The notes: generated by a model not told the origin, from the sequence alone. A stretch of 17,734 nt of DNA from an uncultured Lachnospiraceae bacterium (GCA_910585655.1 CAJUFW010000057.1:1-17734); one strand, 5' to 3'. Positions 6,651-14,817 are shown, numbered from the stretch's first letter. Program-made: numbers and translations.

Positions 6651-8633
6651 CTATTCTTTCACCTGATATAAAAACTCTAATTCTGTCCCTGGATAATAAT
6701 GGGACAGAATTTTTTGGTATTCCATCCCTGCTTCTGCCAGCACCTTTGCCCCATACTGGCTCATTCCGACGCCATGCCCGTAGCCGCCGCCCCGAATCGT
6801 AATCCCGGACAGCCTGTCGCCTTCCCGTTCTTCCTCAATCAGCAAATAGGCGCTTGGCAGCAAGGTATTCCCGGAAAGTTCACTGCCGTCCTTCCGTACA
6901 ATGGTATCGTAACACGGAGCCAGCACCTGGCGGATGTTGTATTCCCCGTATATTTGAATACGATTTTGATCTCCGACGATTTCCAACGCCGTCACCAGCC
7001 CCTCCTTTTCCCGCTGTAAAACATGGATTTCCTCTACCACACCGACCGTATCAACCGGGATACTGGTAAATGCTCCGTCCTGCCAGGTAAGGATCATTCC
7101 TGGTGATGCCCGGTAACAGGAAAGCAACGTATTATCGATATTTCGTTTCAAATGTTCGGCAGAAATATCCGTTTTCCAACGATACCAGCTTATCTCTGTC
7201 TCGTAAGCTCCCTCTTCCTCCAGTAAAAAAGCCCGAAAAGTCTCCTCCGATGACAAATCTAATTGTTCGGGAGCTTCTTCCTTCTCCCCCCATATGCTGG
7301 TCGGCCATCCCTCTCCCTGCCAGGCTCCGACCAGATACGGCACCTCCTCCATTCCCAGCCAAACCCGGTCGGCAGGAGAACTCATCCCGCATGAAGTAGA
7401 AAAGTAAGCAGTCAGAGCCGCTTCTCCCTCCCATGTCAGGATTTGCCCTTCGGTGTTTTGAACTGCTTGATCGGTTTTCTTATCCCCTTCGGCGTTCTGA
7501 TAGACCTGGTATGAGGTACTGTCATCCACATGCGCGCCATATTGGCGGCAGCCGCCTTCTAGCAACTGGCGGCAGGCGTAGCTTCTGGCGCATACCGCCT
7601 GTACCTGCAAAGCCTCTTCCGGAAAAGTAGCCGGCATTTCGCTTGGCAGTACGCCCCTGACATACTCCTCCAAATCCACCTCATTGATCAAAAGCAGCCC
7701 CTTGTCCGTCTGCAAGATTTCCAGACGACCAGAGTAAACCGGATTGCGAGAGGTGCTTCCTCGTTCTACCGACGCTACCTGGATTCCCTTTTTTGCCGTC
7801 AGAACACACCGTCCGCCCTGTAAATATTTACAATCCGGACGAAACTTTAATATCGTACCTTTTTTCAGGTTCTTTTGGCTGCTTTCTGCCACCTTGTCCA
7901 CTCCGTCTGAAGCTAAGTCGTATTGCGCCGTTCCGGCACCCAAAAGCTGAATTTCAATCGTATCATGGTAAACCTCTTCATAACCGGTGGTTTTAATCAG
8001 GACACGGATTTGTTCCGGAATAACTTCATGACAAACCAGCACGGCGCAGACGATCCCGTCTGCCACCACATAATCGGCAGCAGCATAGCCTAGGACAATC
8101 TGACTTAGATTCCCTATCGTCACCCCGTCACCTGTTCCCCGCAAATCATAAACGGCTACCTCTTCGTCCAGGCTTAACGTATCATACTCTTCTAGCTCCA
8201 ATACTCCCGCCTCTTCGTCTAGCAGCAATACCTTTCCGCTAATCCGCTCCGGCTTTAAGGATATCCGGTAAACCGTCTCATTTCGGATATACAAATCCGC
8301 TACCACCTCTTTCTGCTCTTCCTCCAGAGCGGCTTCCAGTGGCAGTTCCTGTTCTCCCTCTGCGCTTAAAAAGCGAATGGCATGTCCGCTGGCTGAACAA
8401 ATCCAGGCGTTTTTGATCACACCTTCGGACGGTATCGCCTCGGAACTATCCTCTTCTGTTTTATCAGGATTCTCGATTTGATGAAACCCGTTGGCAGAAG
8501 TGATCTTATCCGGGCTTTTACGCCCCTCGTCCCGTTCTCCCAGCTTTCGCATCACGCCTCGCCCAAACAAAACCAGTAAAATCAAGACGCATATTCCGAT
8601 CAAGGCCCATCTTTTTTTCAGGCTCGTTTTCAA
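6651..8633 (-). CDS. SpoIID/LytB domain-containing protein
   Basis: A 660-residue protein with one N-terminal membrane segment (residues 10-25, then basic residues) and an extracytoplasmic body. The SpoIID/LytB domain occupies about residues 305-655: EEYVRGVLPSEMPATF (acidic residue E332, the position of the catalytic Glu in SpoIID lytic transglycosylases), EALQVQAVCARSYACRQL, FSTSCGMSSP and the closing GGGYGHGVGMSQYGA (615-629). The family degrades peptidoglycan glycan strands; sporulation SpoIID acts with SpoIIP in engulfment. This protein is nearly twice the length of B. subtilis SpoIID, with about 300 extra N-terminal residues of no recognised family, so it may be a paralogue rather than spoIID itself. 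The TTG at 8633 is chosen for GGAGGG 6 nt upstream; a longer frame to 8801 would run into the neighbouring gene and its terminator. Confidence 0.87.
   Translation of the reverse strand: MKTSLKKRWALIGICVLILLVLFGRGVMRKLGERDEGRKSPDKITSANGFHQIENPDKTEEDSSEAIPSEGVIKNAWICSASGHAIRFLSAEGEQELPLEAALEEEQKEVVADLYIRNETVYRISLKPERISGKVLLLDEEAGVLELEEYDTLSLDEEVAVYDLRGTGDGVTIGNLSQIVLGYAAADYVVADGIVCAVLVCHEVIPEQIRVLIKTTGYEEVYHDTIEIQLLGAGTAQYDLASDGVDKVAESSQKNLKKGTILKFRPDCKYLQGGRCVLTAKKGIQVASVERGSTSRNPVYSGRLEILQTDKGLLLINEVDLEEYVRGVLPSEMPATFPEEALQVQAVCARSYACRQLLEGGCRQYGAHVDDSTSYQVYQNAEGDKKTDQAVQNTEGQILTWEGEAALTAYFSTSCGMSSPADRVWLGMEEVPYLVGAWQGEGWPTSIWGEKEEAPEQLDLSSEETFRAFLLEEEGAYETEISWYRWKTDISAEHLKRNIDNTLLSCYRASPGMILTWQDGAFTSIPVDTVGVVEEIHVLQREKEGLVTALEIVGDQNRIQIYGEYNIRQVLAPCYDTIVRKDGSELSGNTLLPSAYLLIEEEREGDRLSGITIRGGGYGHGVGMSQYGAKVLAEAGMEYQKILSHYYPGTELEFLYQVKE
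6679..6715 (+). terminator. Rho-independent terminator of yihY inside the convergent SpoIID coding end
   Basis: A perfect 11-bp stem, AATTCTGTCCC (6679-6689) and GGGACAGAATT (6701-6711), with an 11-nt loop, running into a T6 tract (6710-6715). On the other strand the same bases encode the last dozen residues of the SpoIID protein (YPGTELEF region). Confidence 0.75.
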
Positions 8634-8728
8634 AGCGCACCCTCCCCTTTCTTTTTTGTCCCTTTGGTTTGAAATTACCTGTCCTATTTTATGTAGCAAC
8701 CTGCCAAAAAAGAAGATAAGATAAGAAG

Positions 8729-8766
8729 AATCCAGCCATATTTTTTTATCACAATATGGCTGGATT
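8729..8766 (-). terminator. Hairpin at the end of the Gld-type operon
   Basis: A perfect 13-bp inverted repeat, AATCCAGCCATAT (8729-8741) and ATATGGCTGGATT (8754-8766), immediately downstream of the DUF4340 stop codon. The following minus-strand bases are T-rich but broken (CTTCTTATC), so the terminator may be imperfect. It separates this operon from the SpoIID gene. Confidence 0.65.
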
Positions 8767-8769
8767 TTG

Positions 8770-10263
8770 TTATTCGGCAAACAATTCTTCAAACATTTCA
8801 ATCAAGGATTCTACATCCCGGATGTTTACCCGGAAGAAGCTGATACCGTCTACGCTGATGCGGTTAAAGTTTTCGTTATACGTATAAAACTGTGTAACCA
8901 CCGGCGCTAACCCGGCGCCCGTCCGGTCAAAGGTCATCGTCAGTACCGGCACGTCCGAATTCTCGGCTACTATCTCGTCGTCTACCAAACCGTCTATTGC
9001 CACTCCGATCATCTTTTGGTACGAAGCGGAAAAGTCGGATTTTTCTACTTCCTTTTCCTCCAGGAAATACTGAATCACTTCCTCTTCGGTTTCTTCTCCC
9101 TCGGAATCGGTAGTCGTTTCCATATGGCGTTCAAGCCTCATTTCATGCTTTGTACTGCCATATTCAATGGTAATTCGATCGACCTGGGAAATATTGACTA
9201 AGCCTGGAAGCCTGGAAACATAATCATAGGCTTTCAGATCAATCATCGCATCTACGGTTTCTGCCGCCATCTGGTAAACAGATTCCGTACCGTCTAGCTG
9301 TACGTAGTAGTTCCCGCTTTCATCCTTCCCGCCGACTTTAAGACCAAAGTTATAATACTTTTGTTCGGTAATCGCCTCCCCGGTCTCTTCATCTGTCTCC
9401 CCGGTTTCTTCGTCCTCATAATAAATCAGGTTCAACGATGCCGCAGGCTCTTTTAAGCCGTACTGCTCCGGGTTGCTGCAGCTATACTCCACGCAATCCC
9501 CCAACGGAAAACTGGCATAATTATCTACCAACACCTGAATGGTATCGGAATTGCCTGGCATGACTTCCGCAAAGCCCTGTTTCACCAGCCATGGATTATA
9601 GCCGGTCGTATCCATCTCGTTTCCTGGCTCTAAAGACAGCTCCAACGTCCCTTCCGGCTTCTCTAGTAAAATCTTTGTGATCTTTTCCGGTGCAATCGAC
9701 GGAGTGGAATGTTTGGCAATCATCTGGTTTTCCGTATATTGAAACTGCGTCAGCAAAGAAGCAGTCGCCAGATAGACGATTTGACTGTCGTCTACTACCA
9801 CATAGCAACCGTCTCCCGCCGGAGATTTCATTCCTGCCTTTACCTCCGCAGTCGTTCCGTCCGAATCCGTCAGACGTACCCAGACCGTCGGAGTATCAAG
9901 TCCATAGTCTCCAAGCGAATCCGGCGTCTCGTTGATCGTCTTGCTGGCAGAAAGTCCTGCCGCTACGTTTACCATCGCATTGGCATACGCCTGATTGACC
10001 GGAAACTCCCGGTCATCCTCCCGGTACCAGGTATCTTCCTCCTTTACCAGTGTCATACTGCTGTTCTGTCCCTGATATTCCAGCTTCACTACCTTCTCGG
10101 AATCCAGCTCCACCAAGGTTGTCCGTTCGTTTGTACCAGAGTTTACTTCTTTCGGCTCCTTTTTCGGCCAGAGGGCAATCACTGCATAGGCTCCTACAGC
10201 CACAATCAGCAGTCCGACCAAAAGCAACAGATTTTTCGTCTTTTTCTTTTTGCCACCTGCCAT
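8770..10263 (-). CDS. DUF4340 domain-containing protein of a Gld-type ABC operon
   Basis: A 497-residue protein with a lysine-rich start (MAGGKKKKTKN), one membrane segment (about residues 11-32) and a large extracytoplasmic part with repeated beta-strand-like stretches. Examples are VVELDSEKVVKLEY-type segments, YGLDTPTVWVRLTDSDG and YGLKEPAASLNLIY. This pattern and the gene order fit the DUF4340 family, which regularly follows GldG-like genes. The precise role is unknown; it is probably an envelope-anchored partner of the ABC transporter. Its ATG shares one base with the TAA of the upstream gldG-like gene (TAATG), so the two are translationally coupled. An acidic insert (EDEETGETDEETGEA) is low complexity. 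Confidence 0.85.
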   Translation of the reverse strand: MAGGKKKKTKNLLLLVGLLIVAVGAYAVIALWPKKEPKEVNSGTNERTTLVELDSEKVVKLEYQGQNSSMTLVKEEDTWYREDDREFPVNQAYANAMVNVAAGLSASKTINETPDSLGDYGLDTPTVWVRLTDSDGTTAEVKAGMKSPAGDGCYVVVDDSQIVYLATASLLTQFQYTENQMIAKHSTPSIAPEKITKILLEKPEGTLELSLEPGNEMDTTGYNPWLVKQGFAEVMPGNSDTIQVLVDNYASFPLGDCVEYSCSNPEQYGLKEPAASLNLIYYEDEETGETDEETGEAITEQKYYNFGLKVGGKDESGNYYVQLDGTESVYQMAAETVDAMIDLKAYDYVSRLPGLVNISQVDRITIEYGSTKHEMRLERHMETTTDSEGEETEEEVIQYFLEEKEVEKSDFSASYQKMIGVAIDGLVDDEIVAENSDVPVLTMTFDRTGAGLAPVVTQFYTYNENFNRISVDGISFFRVNIRDVESLIEMFEELFAE

Positions 10264-11699
10264 TATTTCTGCCTCCTCTTAAACCATACCACGCCGCCGC
10301 AGATCACAATCGCCAATGGCAGAAGCACTACCAAGAGGATGGTCAGACGGTTTGCCTCTGCGGAAGTCAGCGTCAGGTATTTTTGAGAAAATTCTTTGGA
10401 TGGAATCGACAATACGGTATCCTGACGCTCTGTCACCCAGTTTAAGGTATCCATAAAGAGAGTCGCGTTGCCGACACTGCTGACTCCCATAAACGTATCG
10501 TTTAACAGAGCCGAACTGCTATAGACTACCAGCTTTGTCGTTACATCATTATAATCCTCTGTTACAGCCACACCCAGACAGAACGGTCCGTCCAGATCGC
10601 CTTCCTCTTTGGCAAACGTTCCTTCCTCTAAATTTATTTTGGAAAAGGAACTGTCTGAGGTCATCAAAAGCGGCGTCCGCTCTACGCTGCCTCGGATATC
10701 GCTGTCTGCCGTCACTCCTACCGGCATATAACTAACGACATATTTTTTATCCTTCTGGCAGTTCTCTGTCAGCTCATGCTCCTGGGTATCCGGTACAATC
10801 ATAAACGGCGCATCGTTCATCATATGCTTGGAATCTCCTTCCAGTACGATTCCTTCCTGAATCGTAATCCCGTAATGCTCCATCAGCTTTTTCAGATTTG
10901 CCCTGTCGTCCACCGCATAGTCTAAATAAAACACTGCCTTACCGCCTGCGGTCAGATATTCCTGGATTTTTTCTACCTCGCTCTCCGTAAAATCCTTGTT
11001 TCCGCCTACGATAATCAACGCCTGACAGTCTTCCGGCACTGCTTCCATCGTCAAGGTTTCCAGCTTTTCCATTTCAATGTTCTGTTTGTTTAAATATTCT
11101 GTAGCATAACTACTCAGTTCTGCTTCTCCATGTCCCTCCGTCATATATACCTTAGGCAGATTTTCCGAGGTAACATACTGGATAGCAGAAGTAATCTGAC
11201 CCTCTACATCATAGCCGGTCAGAGAAGACTGCATCGTCTGCTGGTTATAAGTCGTCTGAATCAGCTTGGAATACGGAACATATTTGCTCCGTCCATTGAC
11301 GGTATCCTCTATAATCACACTGTTATGATACACTACGGTATCCTGATCGACATATTGGTACACAAAGTTCGGATATAACTCAAAATCCCGTATTTCCACG
11401 GAAATATGACTGCTGGCGCTGTCATACTTGTCCACCATATCCTTGATCATTGTATCTTCCCTGCCCTCAGATACCAGATAATAAATCTTGATATCGTGCT
11501 GCAGATTTTTTAAAAAGTCCTTTGTCGTATCACTCATCGTAAAATATCCCGCATCCGAGATATCAATTTTTAAATCCAGCTTACTAATCAGCATATTGAC
11601 AACCAGAAGCACCACCAGGACAATCACGGTTACGGCAGAGCTGTAGGCACCGTTACGGAAATGCCGGCTGGAAAAAGAAGAATTCAAATTCTGTTTCAT
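10263..11699 (-). CDS. GldG-like ABC auxiliary protein (ABC_transp_aux type)
   Basis: A 478-residue protein with an N-terminal membrane segment (about 18-40) and another at the C-terminus (about 450-472, followed by KRRQK). Between them is a large extracytoplasmic domain. Features of the GldG / ABC_transp_aux family are SDTTKDFLKNLQHDIKIYYL early on, GYDVEGQITSAIQYVTSE, VYMTEGHGEAEL, ALIIVGGNKDFTESEVEKI and AGGKAVFYLD. In Bacteroidetes GldG works with GldA and GldF in gliding motility; in Firmicutes the cargo is unknown. Three bases separate it from the permease gene upstream, and it overlaps the DUF4340 gene by one base, so it is an integral operon member. Confidence 0.87.
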   Translation of the reverse strand: MKQNLNSSFSSRHFRNGAYSSAVTVIVLVVLLVVNMLISKLDLKIDISDAGYFTMSDTTKDFLKNLQHDIKIYYLVSEGREDTMIKDMVDKYDSASSHISVEIRDFELYPNFVYQYVDQDTVVYHNSVIIEDTVNGRSKYVPYSKLIQTTYNQQTMQSSLTGYDVEGQITSAIQYVTSENLPKVYMTEGHGEAELSSYATEYLNKQNIEMEKLETLTMEAVPEDCQALIIVGGNKDFTESEVEKIQEYLTAGGKAVFYLDYAVDDRANLKKLMEHYGITIQEGIVLEGDSKHMMNDAPFMIVPDTQEHELTENCQKDKKYVVSYMPVGVTADSDIRGSVERTPLLMTSDSSFSKINLEEGTFAKEEGDLDGPFCLGVAVTEDYNDVTTKLVVYSSSALLNDTFMGVSSVGNATLFMDTLNWVTERQDTVLSIPSKEFSQKYLTLTSAEANRLTILLVVLLPLAIVICGGVVWFKRRQK

Positions 11700-11702
11700 G
11701 AC

Positions 11703-12569
11703 TTACCTCCATCTTCTCTTTTTAATTGATTGTATACTCAAAAACAGGAACAAATAGGTAAAGCTTAACAAATAGATAACGGAAGATAAATCCAGAGAAT
11801 TATTCATAAACGTCTGATAACGATCCATCACCGAAAGCCAGGAAAATATCTTTACCACAATCCCGTCAAAAAAGCTCTGATGGAGCTTGTATACCAATAT
11901 CAGGGCGGCTTCCCCTATTACAAAAATTGCCGACGCTACTATAATATTCCGTAACATCCAATACACCAGCAGACACACCAGAAGCAGCAATACGCTTAAA
12001 ATTAAAATCGCGCTGCGGTTGCTTGACGGAAACATACTGGCAATATCCGATATAAAATACAACAGCAAAACTGAGAAAAAGGAAACTACCGCTGCAATTA
12101 CCTGATTTTCCAGGCACGTAGAAATAAAAGTTCCCAATGCCAGCAGCGTCAGACCCAGAAGAGCAAAGCCCAGAATACCCACATAAGCCGTACGGAAGGA
12201 AACCTCCCCATAGCTTGAAAGGATCAGCGGATAGATCATCAGCACTGCTACGACCACCAAAAAGACAGTCGCTACTGCAAAATATTTACCGAAAATAATC
12301 TTTTCGACACTTAACGGAGAGGTCAGCAAAAGCTGGTCGGTTTTGCTCCGACGCTCTTCCGCCATAATCCGCATCGTTAAAATCGGCGCTAAAACAATAA
12401 ACAACAGCGTCATATACGAGCTTAATACATATTCAAAATTGGCATAGCCTACATATAAATTCATCCGTGATGAAACATAGCCGGCAGCCAGTAAAAACAG
12501 TGCAATAAAGACATAGCCCATCATGGAGGTAAAATAATATTTTAATTCTTTTTTATAAATCGCTAACAT
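11703..12569 (-). CDS. ABC transporter permease, GldF-like
   Basis: A 288-residue polytopic membrane protein with about six hydrophobic segments (roughly 15-38, 50-75, 95-115, 128-150, 155-178, 190-225) and a final one near 262-280. The conserved loop after the second segment, LTMRIMAEERRSKTDQLLLT, is typical of GldF/NosY-type permeases of ABC-2 exporters. It should pair with the ATPase encoded immediately upstream (3-bp gap) to form the transporter, with the GldG-like and DUF4340 proteins as extracytoplasmic partners. The substrate is not known. Confidence 0.9.
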   Translation of the reverse strand: MLAIYKKELKYYFTSMMGYVFIALFLLAAGYVSSRMNLYVGYANFEYVLSSYMTLLFIVLAPILTMRIMAEERRSKTDQLLLTSPLSVEKIIFGKYFAVATVFLVVVAVLMIYPLILSSYGEVSFRTAYVGILGFALLGLTLLALGTFISTCLENQVIAAVVSFFSVLLLYFISDIASMFPSSNRSAILILSVLLLLVCLLVYWMLRNIIVASAIFVIGEAALILVYKLHQSFFDGIVVKIFSWLSVMDRYQTFMNNSLDLSSVIYLLSFTYLFLFLSIQSIKKRRWR

Positions 12570-12572
12570 CGT

Positions 12573-13571
12573 CTATTCCTCCTCCCCTTCTGAGACAAGC
12601 TCCTGCTCGGATTTTTCCAAAATTCTCCTCCGTTTTTTGCCGCTGTCTCTTCCCGTCAGCTCTAAGAAAATATCCTCTAACGAACGGTTGGAAATGTGCA
12701 TATCCATAATCGGGCATTTTGCCTCTGCCAAAGCGTAAAAAATCGACTCTCGCAGGTCGTTGTCTCCGCAGTAGACCGTCAGGCGGCAAATACCGTCCCG
12801 TTCGCCTTCCTGTTCTACCTTTGTAATTCCGGAAACATTGTTTAAAACCTGGGAAACACGATGCCGTTCTCCCTTGACCTCCAGATGTACCATTTCCTGG
12901 TTTTCCATATGGCGCGCCAGGTTATCTGGTGTATCTGATACGACAAGCTTCCCTCGGTTAATGATCATTACTTCATCACAGATAGCGCTGACCTCCGATA
13001 AAATATGGGAGCTTAAAATAATCGCATGGTCTTTTGATAAATTACGAATCAAGTCCCGCATCTCAATGATCTGCTGCGGATCTAAGCCTACCATCGGTTC
13101 GTCTAAAATCAGCACCTTCGGCTCTCCGACCAAAGCCTGTGCCAAACCGACACGCTGCCGGTATCCTTTGGAAAGATGCTTGATCAAACGGTCGGCTACG
13201 TCCGTTGTTTTTGTCAGGTTCATTACCTTTCCCAATGCCTGTTCCTGATCCTTCCGTTTGACGCCCTTGATTTCCGCTGCAAATTTCAGATATTCCTTTA
13301 CCGTCATATCCAAATAGAGCGGCGGAATCTCCGGCAGGTAGCCAATCGCTTTTTTTGCCTCTTCCGGCTCCTCTAAAATATCATAGCCGTCAATGGTCAC
13401 TTCCCCGTCCGTTGCGGAAATATAGCCGGTCATGATATTCATAGTCGTAGATTTCCCTGCCCCATTCGGTCCAAGGAAACCTAAAATTTTTCCCTGCTCT
13501 ACCGAAAAGCTCAGGTTATCAACTGCCAGATGCCCTTCATAGCTTTTCACCAGGTTTTTTACTTTTATCAA
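12573..13571 (-). CDS. ABC transporter ATP-binding protein, GldA-like
   Basis: A 332-residue ATPase: Walker A GPNGAGKST (34-42), signature LSKGYRQR (133-140), Walker B VLILDEP (153-159), D-loop GLDP and switch H189 (ILSSH). GYLPEIPPLY at 77-86 is the Q-loop region, with E in place of Q as in many GldA/ABC-2 ATPases. The last 100 residues form the variable regulatory domain common in ABC-2 exporters. TTG at 13571 is chosen over the ATG eight codons upstream because the AAGGAGG ribosome binding site is inside those codons. First gene of the four-gene operon. No clear promoter was found in the 142 bp upstream, and no terminator separates it from darA, so transcription from the darA promoter is possible. 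Confidence 0.93.
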   Translation of the reverse strand: MIKVKNLVKSYEGHLAVDNLSFSVEQGKILGFLGPNGAGKSTTMNIMTGYISATDGEVTIDGYDILEEPEEAKKAIGYLPEIPPLYLDMTVKEYLKFAAEIKGVKRKDQEQALGKVMNLTKTTDVADRLIKHLSKGYRQRVGLAQALVGEPKVLILDEPMVGLDPQQIIEMRDLIRNLSKDHAIILSSHILSEVSAICDEVMIINRGKLVVSDTPDNLARHMENQEMVHLEVKGERHRVSQVLNNVSGITKVEQEGERDGICRLTVYCGDNDLRESIFYALAEAKCPIMDMHISNRSLEDIFLELTGRDSGKKRRRILEKSEQELVSEGEEE

Positions 13572-13713
13572 CGCTTTCTCCTCCTTTTGCCGCATATCGC
13601 AGCCGTTTTCGGGAGTTCCTTCAAGGTCTGTTCTCCCTACTCCGCCGCGGATAGTCTATCATGTAAACGTGAAATTTCTGTGAACATCCCCTCAAAGTTT
13701 CCTTCCGAGATTT

Positions 13714-14052
13714 TTACACCTTCTCAAAACGTTCCACATCCACTACAAAAATCGTCGCACCTCCTACGTCTATCGTAGAAGGGTGGGAATCGTAGCCGGT
13801 CATCGGCATATCATTTGGCTGGGTATATGGCATACTGTAGGCTACCTGTTCCCGGCTGCCGCATTCCCGCTTGATAATTTTAATCGCCTGCGTAACCTTT
13901 TCCTCCTCTGTCCCAATCATCAGAGTCGTATTCCCTCTCCGCAGGAATCCTCCTGTTGTCGCCAGCTTTGTCACGATAAAGCCCTTTGCATTTAATTCCT
14001 CTGTCACCGAATCTCCGTCCTCGCTGTGGACGATGGCATAGATTAGCTTCAT
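13714..14052 (-). CDS. darA: Cyclic-di-AMP receptor DarA/PstA (DUF970)
   Basis: A 112-residue PII-like protein, the usual size of DarA. Diagnostic are the start MKLIYAIVHSED, the ligand-site stretch TTGGFLRRGNTTLMIG (residues 32-47) and the C-terminal GGATIFVVDVERFEKV. Family members form trimers that bind cyclic-di-AMP, the nucleotide controlling potassium and osmolyte balance; the downstream output is unresolved. A larger B-loop than classic PII is seen around residues 69-91, as in DarA. It follows a 76-residue gene by 60 bp on the same strand, and the ABC operon lies 142 bp downstream. Confidence 0.93.
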   Translation of the reverse strand: MKLIYAIVHSEDGDSVTEELNAKGFIVTKLATTGGFLRRGNTTLMIGTEEEKVTQAIKIIKRECGSREQVAYSMPYTQPNDMPMTGYDSHPSTIDVGGATIFVVDVERFEKV

Positions 14053-14112
14053 AAGCCTTTCCCTTCTTTCTTCTTTTTTATCTTTTTTAAAGCATCTTCC
14101 CTTTGCCCTTTG

Positions 14113-14343
14113 CTACTCGTCAAACTCTAAGGTGACATAAAAGCCCTGTGGTCTCTCCTCGATTTCCACGACCTTTCCCCTTCTGGTTTTTAGAGCCTCT
14201 CGAAAGGGGATGTTGCCGGACATCGCATAGGCATGTTCAATCGTATAATAAAGAAAATTTTCCATCTCGGTCTCTATGATACCCACCTCGTCCCCTATCT
14301 GCATCAAACCGGAGCGTTCCATTTTAAATTCCATTCTCCGCAT
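14113..14343 (-). CDS. Small conserved-looking hypothetical protein upstream of darA
   Basis: A 76-residue acidic protein of no recognised family. It begins MRRMEFKMERSG, has a probable central helix (ETEMENFLYYTIEHAYAMSG) and ends in a strand-rich segment (RRGKVVEIEERPQGFYVTLEFDE). The ATG at 14343 is preferred over one three codons upstream because GGAG lies directly against the upstream ATG but 9 nt before this one. A near-consensus promoter (14371-14399) drives it, and darA follows by 60 bp with no terminator, so the two are likely co-transcribed. No membrane segment or metal-binding motif is visible. Confidence 0.75.
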   Translation of the reverse strand: MRRMEFKMERSGLMQIGDEVGIIETEMENFLYYTIEHAYAMSGNIPFREALKTRRGKVVEIEERPQGFYVTLEFDE

Positions 14344-14370
14344 GGATTTCATCTCCTTTTCTTTTTCTTT

Positions 14371-14399
14371 ATCATACCATTTCCCTCTTTTATTTTCAA
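14371..14399 (-). promoter_or_regulatory. Sigma-A promoter of the small gene and darA
   Basis: On the minus strand, TTGAAA (14399-14394), a 17-bp spacer and TATGAT (14376-14371), about 28 bp before the start of the 76-residue gene. Confidence 0.75.
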
Positions 14400-14446
14400 C
14401 CGATATCCTTTCTCACATCCTTCTCTAAAATGCTACTTATATTCTG

Positions 14447-14498
14447 CATACTTTTCTTTCCACTTCTTGTATAATGAAATAGAAATCCCCAAAGTGGA
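14447..14498 (+). promoter_or_regulatory. Controller-gene promoter with candidate controller-protein operator
   Basis: A perfect -10 TATAAT at 14470-14475 has no convincing -35 at 17 bp (CATACT at 14447-14452), as expected of an activator-dependent promoter. TCCACTT (14459-14465) and AAGTGGA (14492-14498) form an inverted pair flanking the -10. The right half belongs to CCCCAAAGTGGA, which recurs with small changes as a perfect palindrome before the methyltransferase gene. Controller proteins of this family bind paired palindromic boxes; binding here is inferred. Confidence 0.5.
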
Positions 14499-14526
14499 GT
14501 TGTACCGCTTGGAAGGAGGAATGATT

Positions 14527-14817
14527 TTGGATTATTTCCATATTCTTGGAGCAAATGTCAAAGCCTTGCGTACCAAGCGAAAGTTAACACAGGAACAACT
14601 AGCAGATCGTTGTGATTTACATAGAACCTATATTGGAGCCATTGAGCGCGGCGAACGAAATGTAAGTCTTAAAAATATTGTAATACTTGCCCAGGCGTTA
14701 GATGTAACCCCAGCCGGATTATTAACCAATCAGGAAAAACCAGGAGAATACCACTATGAAACAGATACGTCAAGAATTAGAACAGTTGATTTGTCAAACG
14801 ACACAAGAAACCTTTGA
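14527..14817 (+). CDS. Restriction-modification controller protein (C protein, XRE-family HTH)
   Basis: A 96-residue XRE-type DNA-binding protein: LGANVKALRTKRKLTQEQLADR, then LHRTYIGAIERGERNVSL, then LKNIVILAQALDVTPAGLL. The LHRTYIGAIERGERN segment is highly typical of type II restriction-modification controller proteins, which activate their own and the endonuclease gene with a delay. The TTG at 14527 is preferred because AGGAGG lies 7 nt upstream; the in-frame ATG at 14521 would be only about 1-2 nt from it. The last 20 codons overlap the endonuclease start by 62 bp in another frame. Such C-R overlap is usual and suggests coupled translation. A/T-rich composition and divergent orientation from the darA unit fit an acquired locus. 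Confidence 0.87.
   Translation: MDYFHILGANVKALRTKRKLTQEQLADRCDLHRTYIGAIERGERNVSLKNIVILAQALDVTPAGLLTNQEKPGEYHYETDTSRIRTVDLSNDTRNL

Noticed and set aside
8634..8801. Upstream extension of the SpoIID gene to ATG 8801
   Set aside because: It would cross the hairpin at 8729-8766 and overlap the DUF4340 gene; the TTG at 8633 has GGAGGG at the right distance and leads directly into the membrane anchor.
13596..13713. Promoter for the ABC operon (TTCACA with GATAGA, 18-bp spacing, minus strand)
   Set aside because: Both hexamers deviate strongly from consensus; not better than chance in this A/T-rich stretch.
14233..14526. Long N-terminal extension of the controller protein
   Set aside because: It would overlap the divergent small gene and both promoters; homology to controller proteins begins just after TTG 14527.
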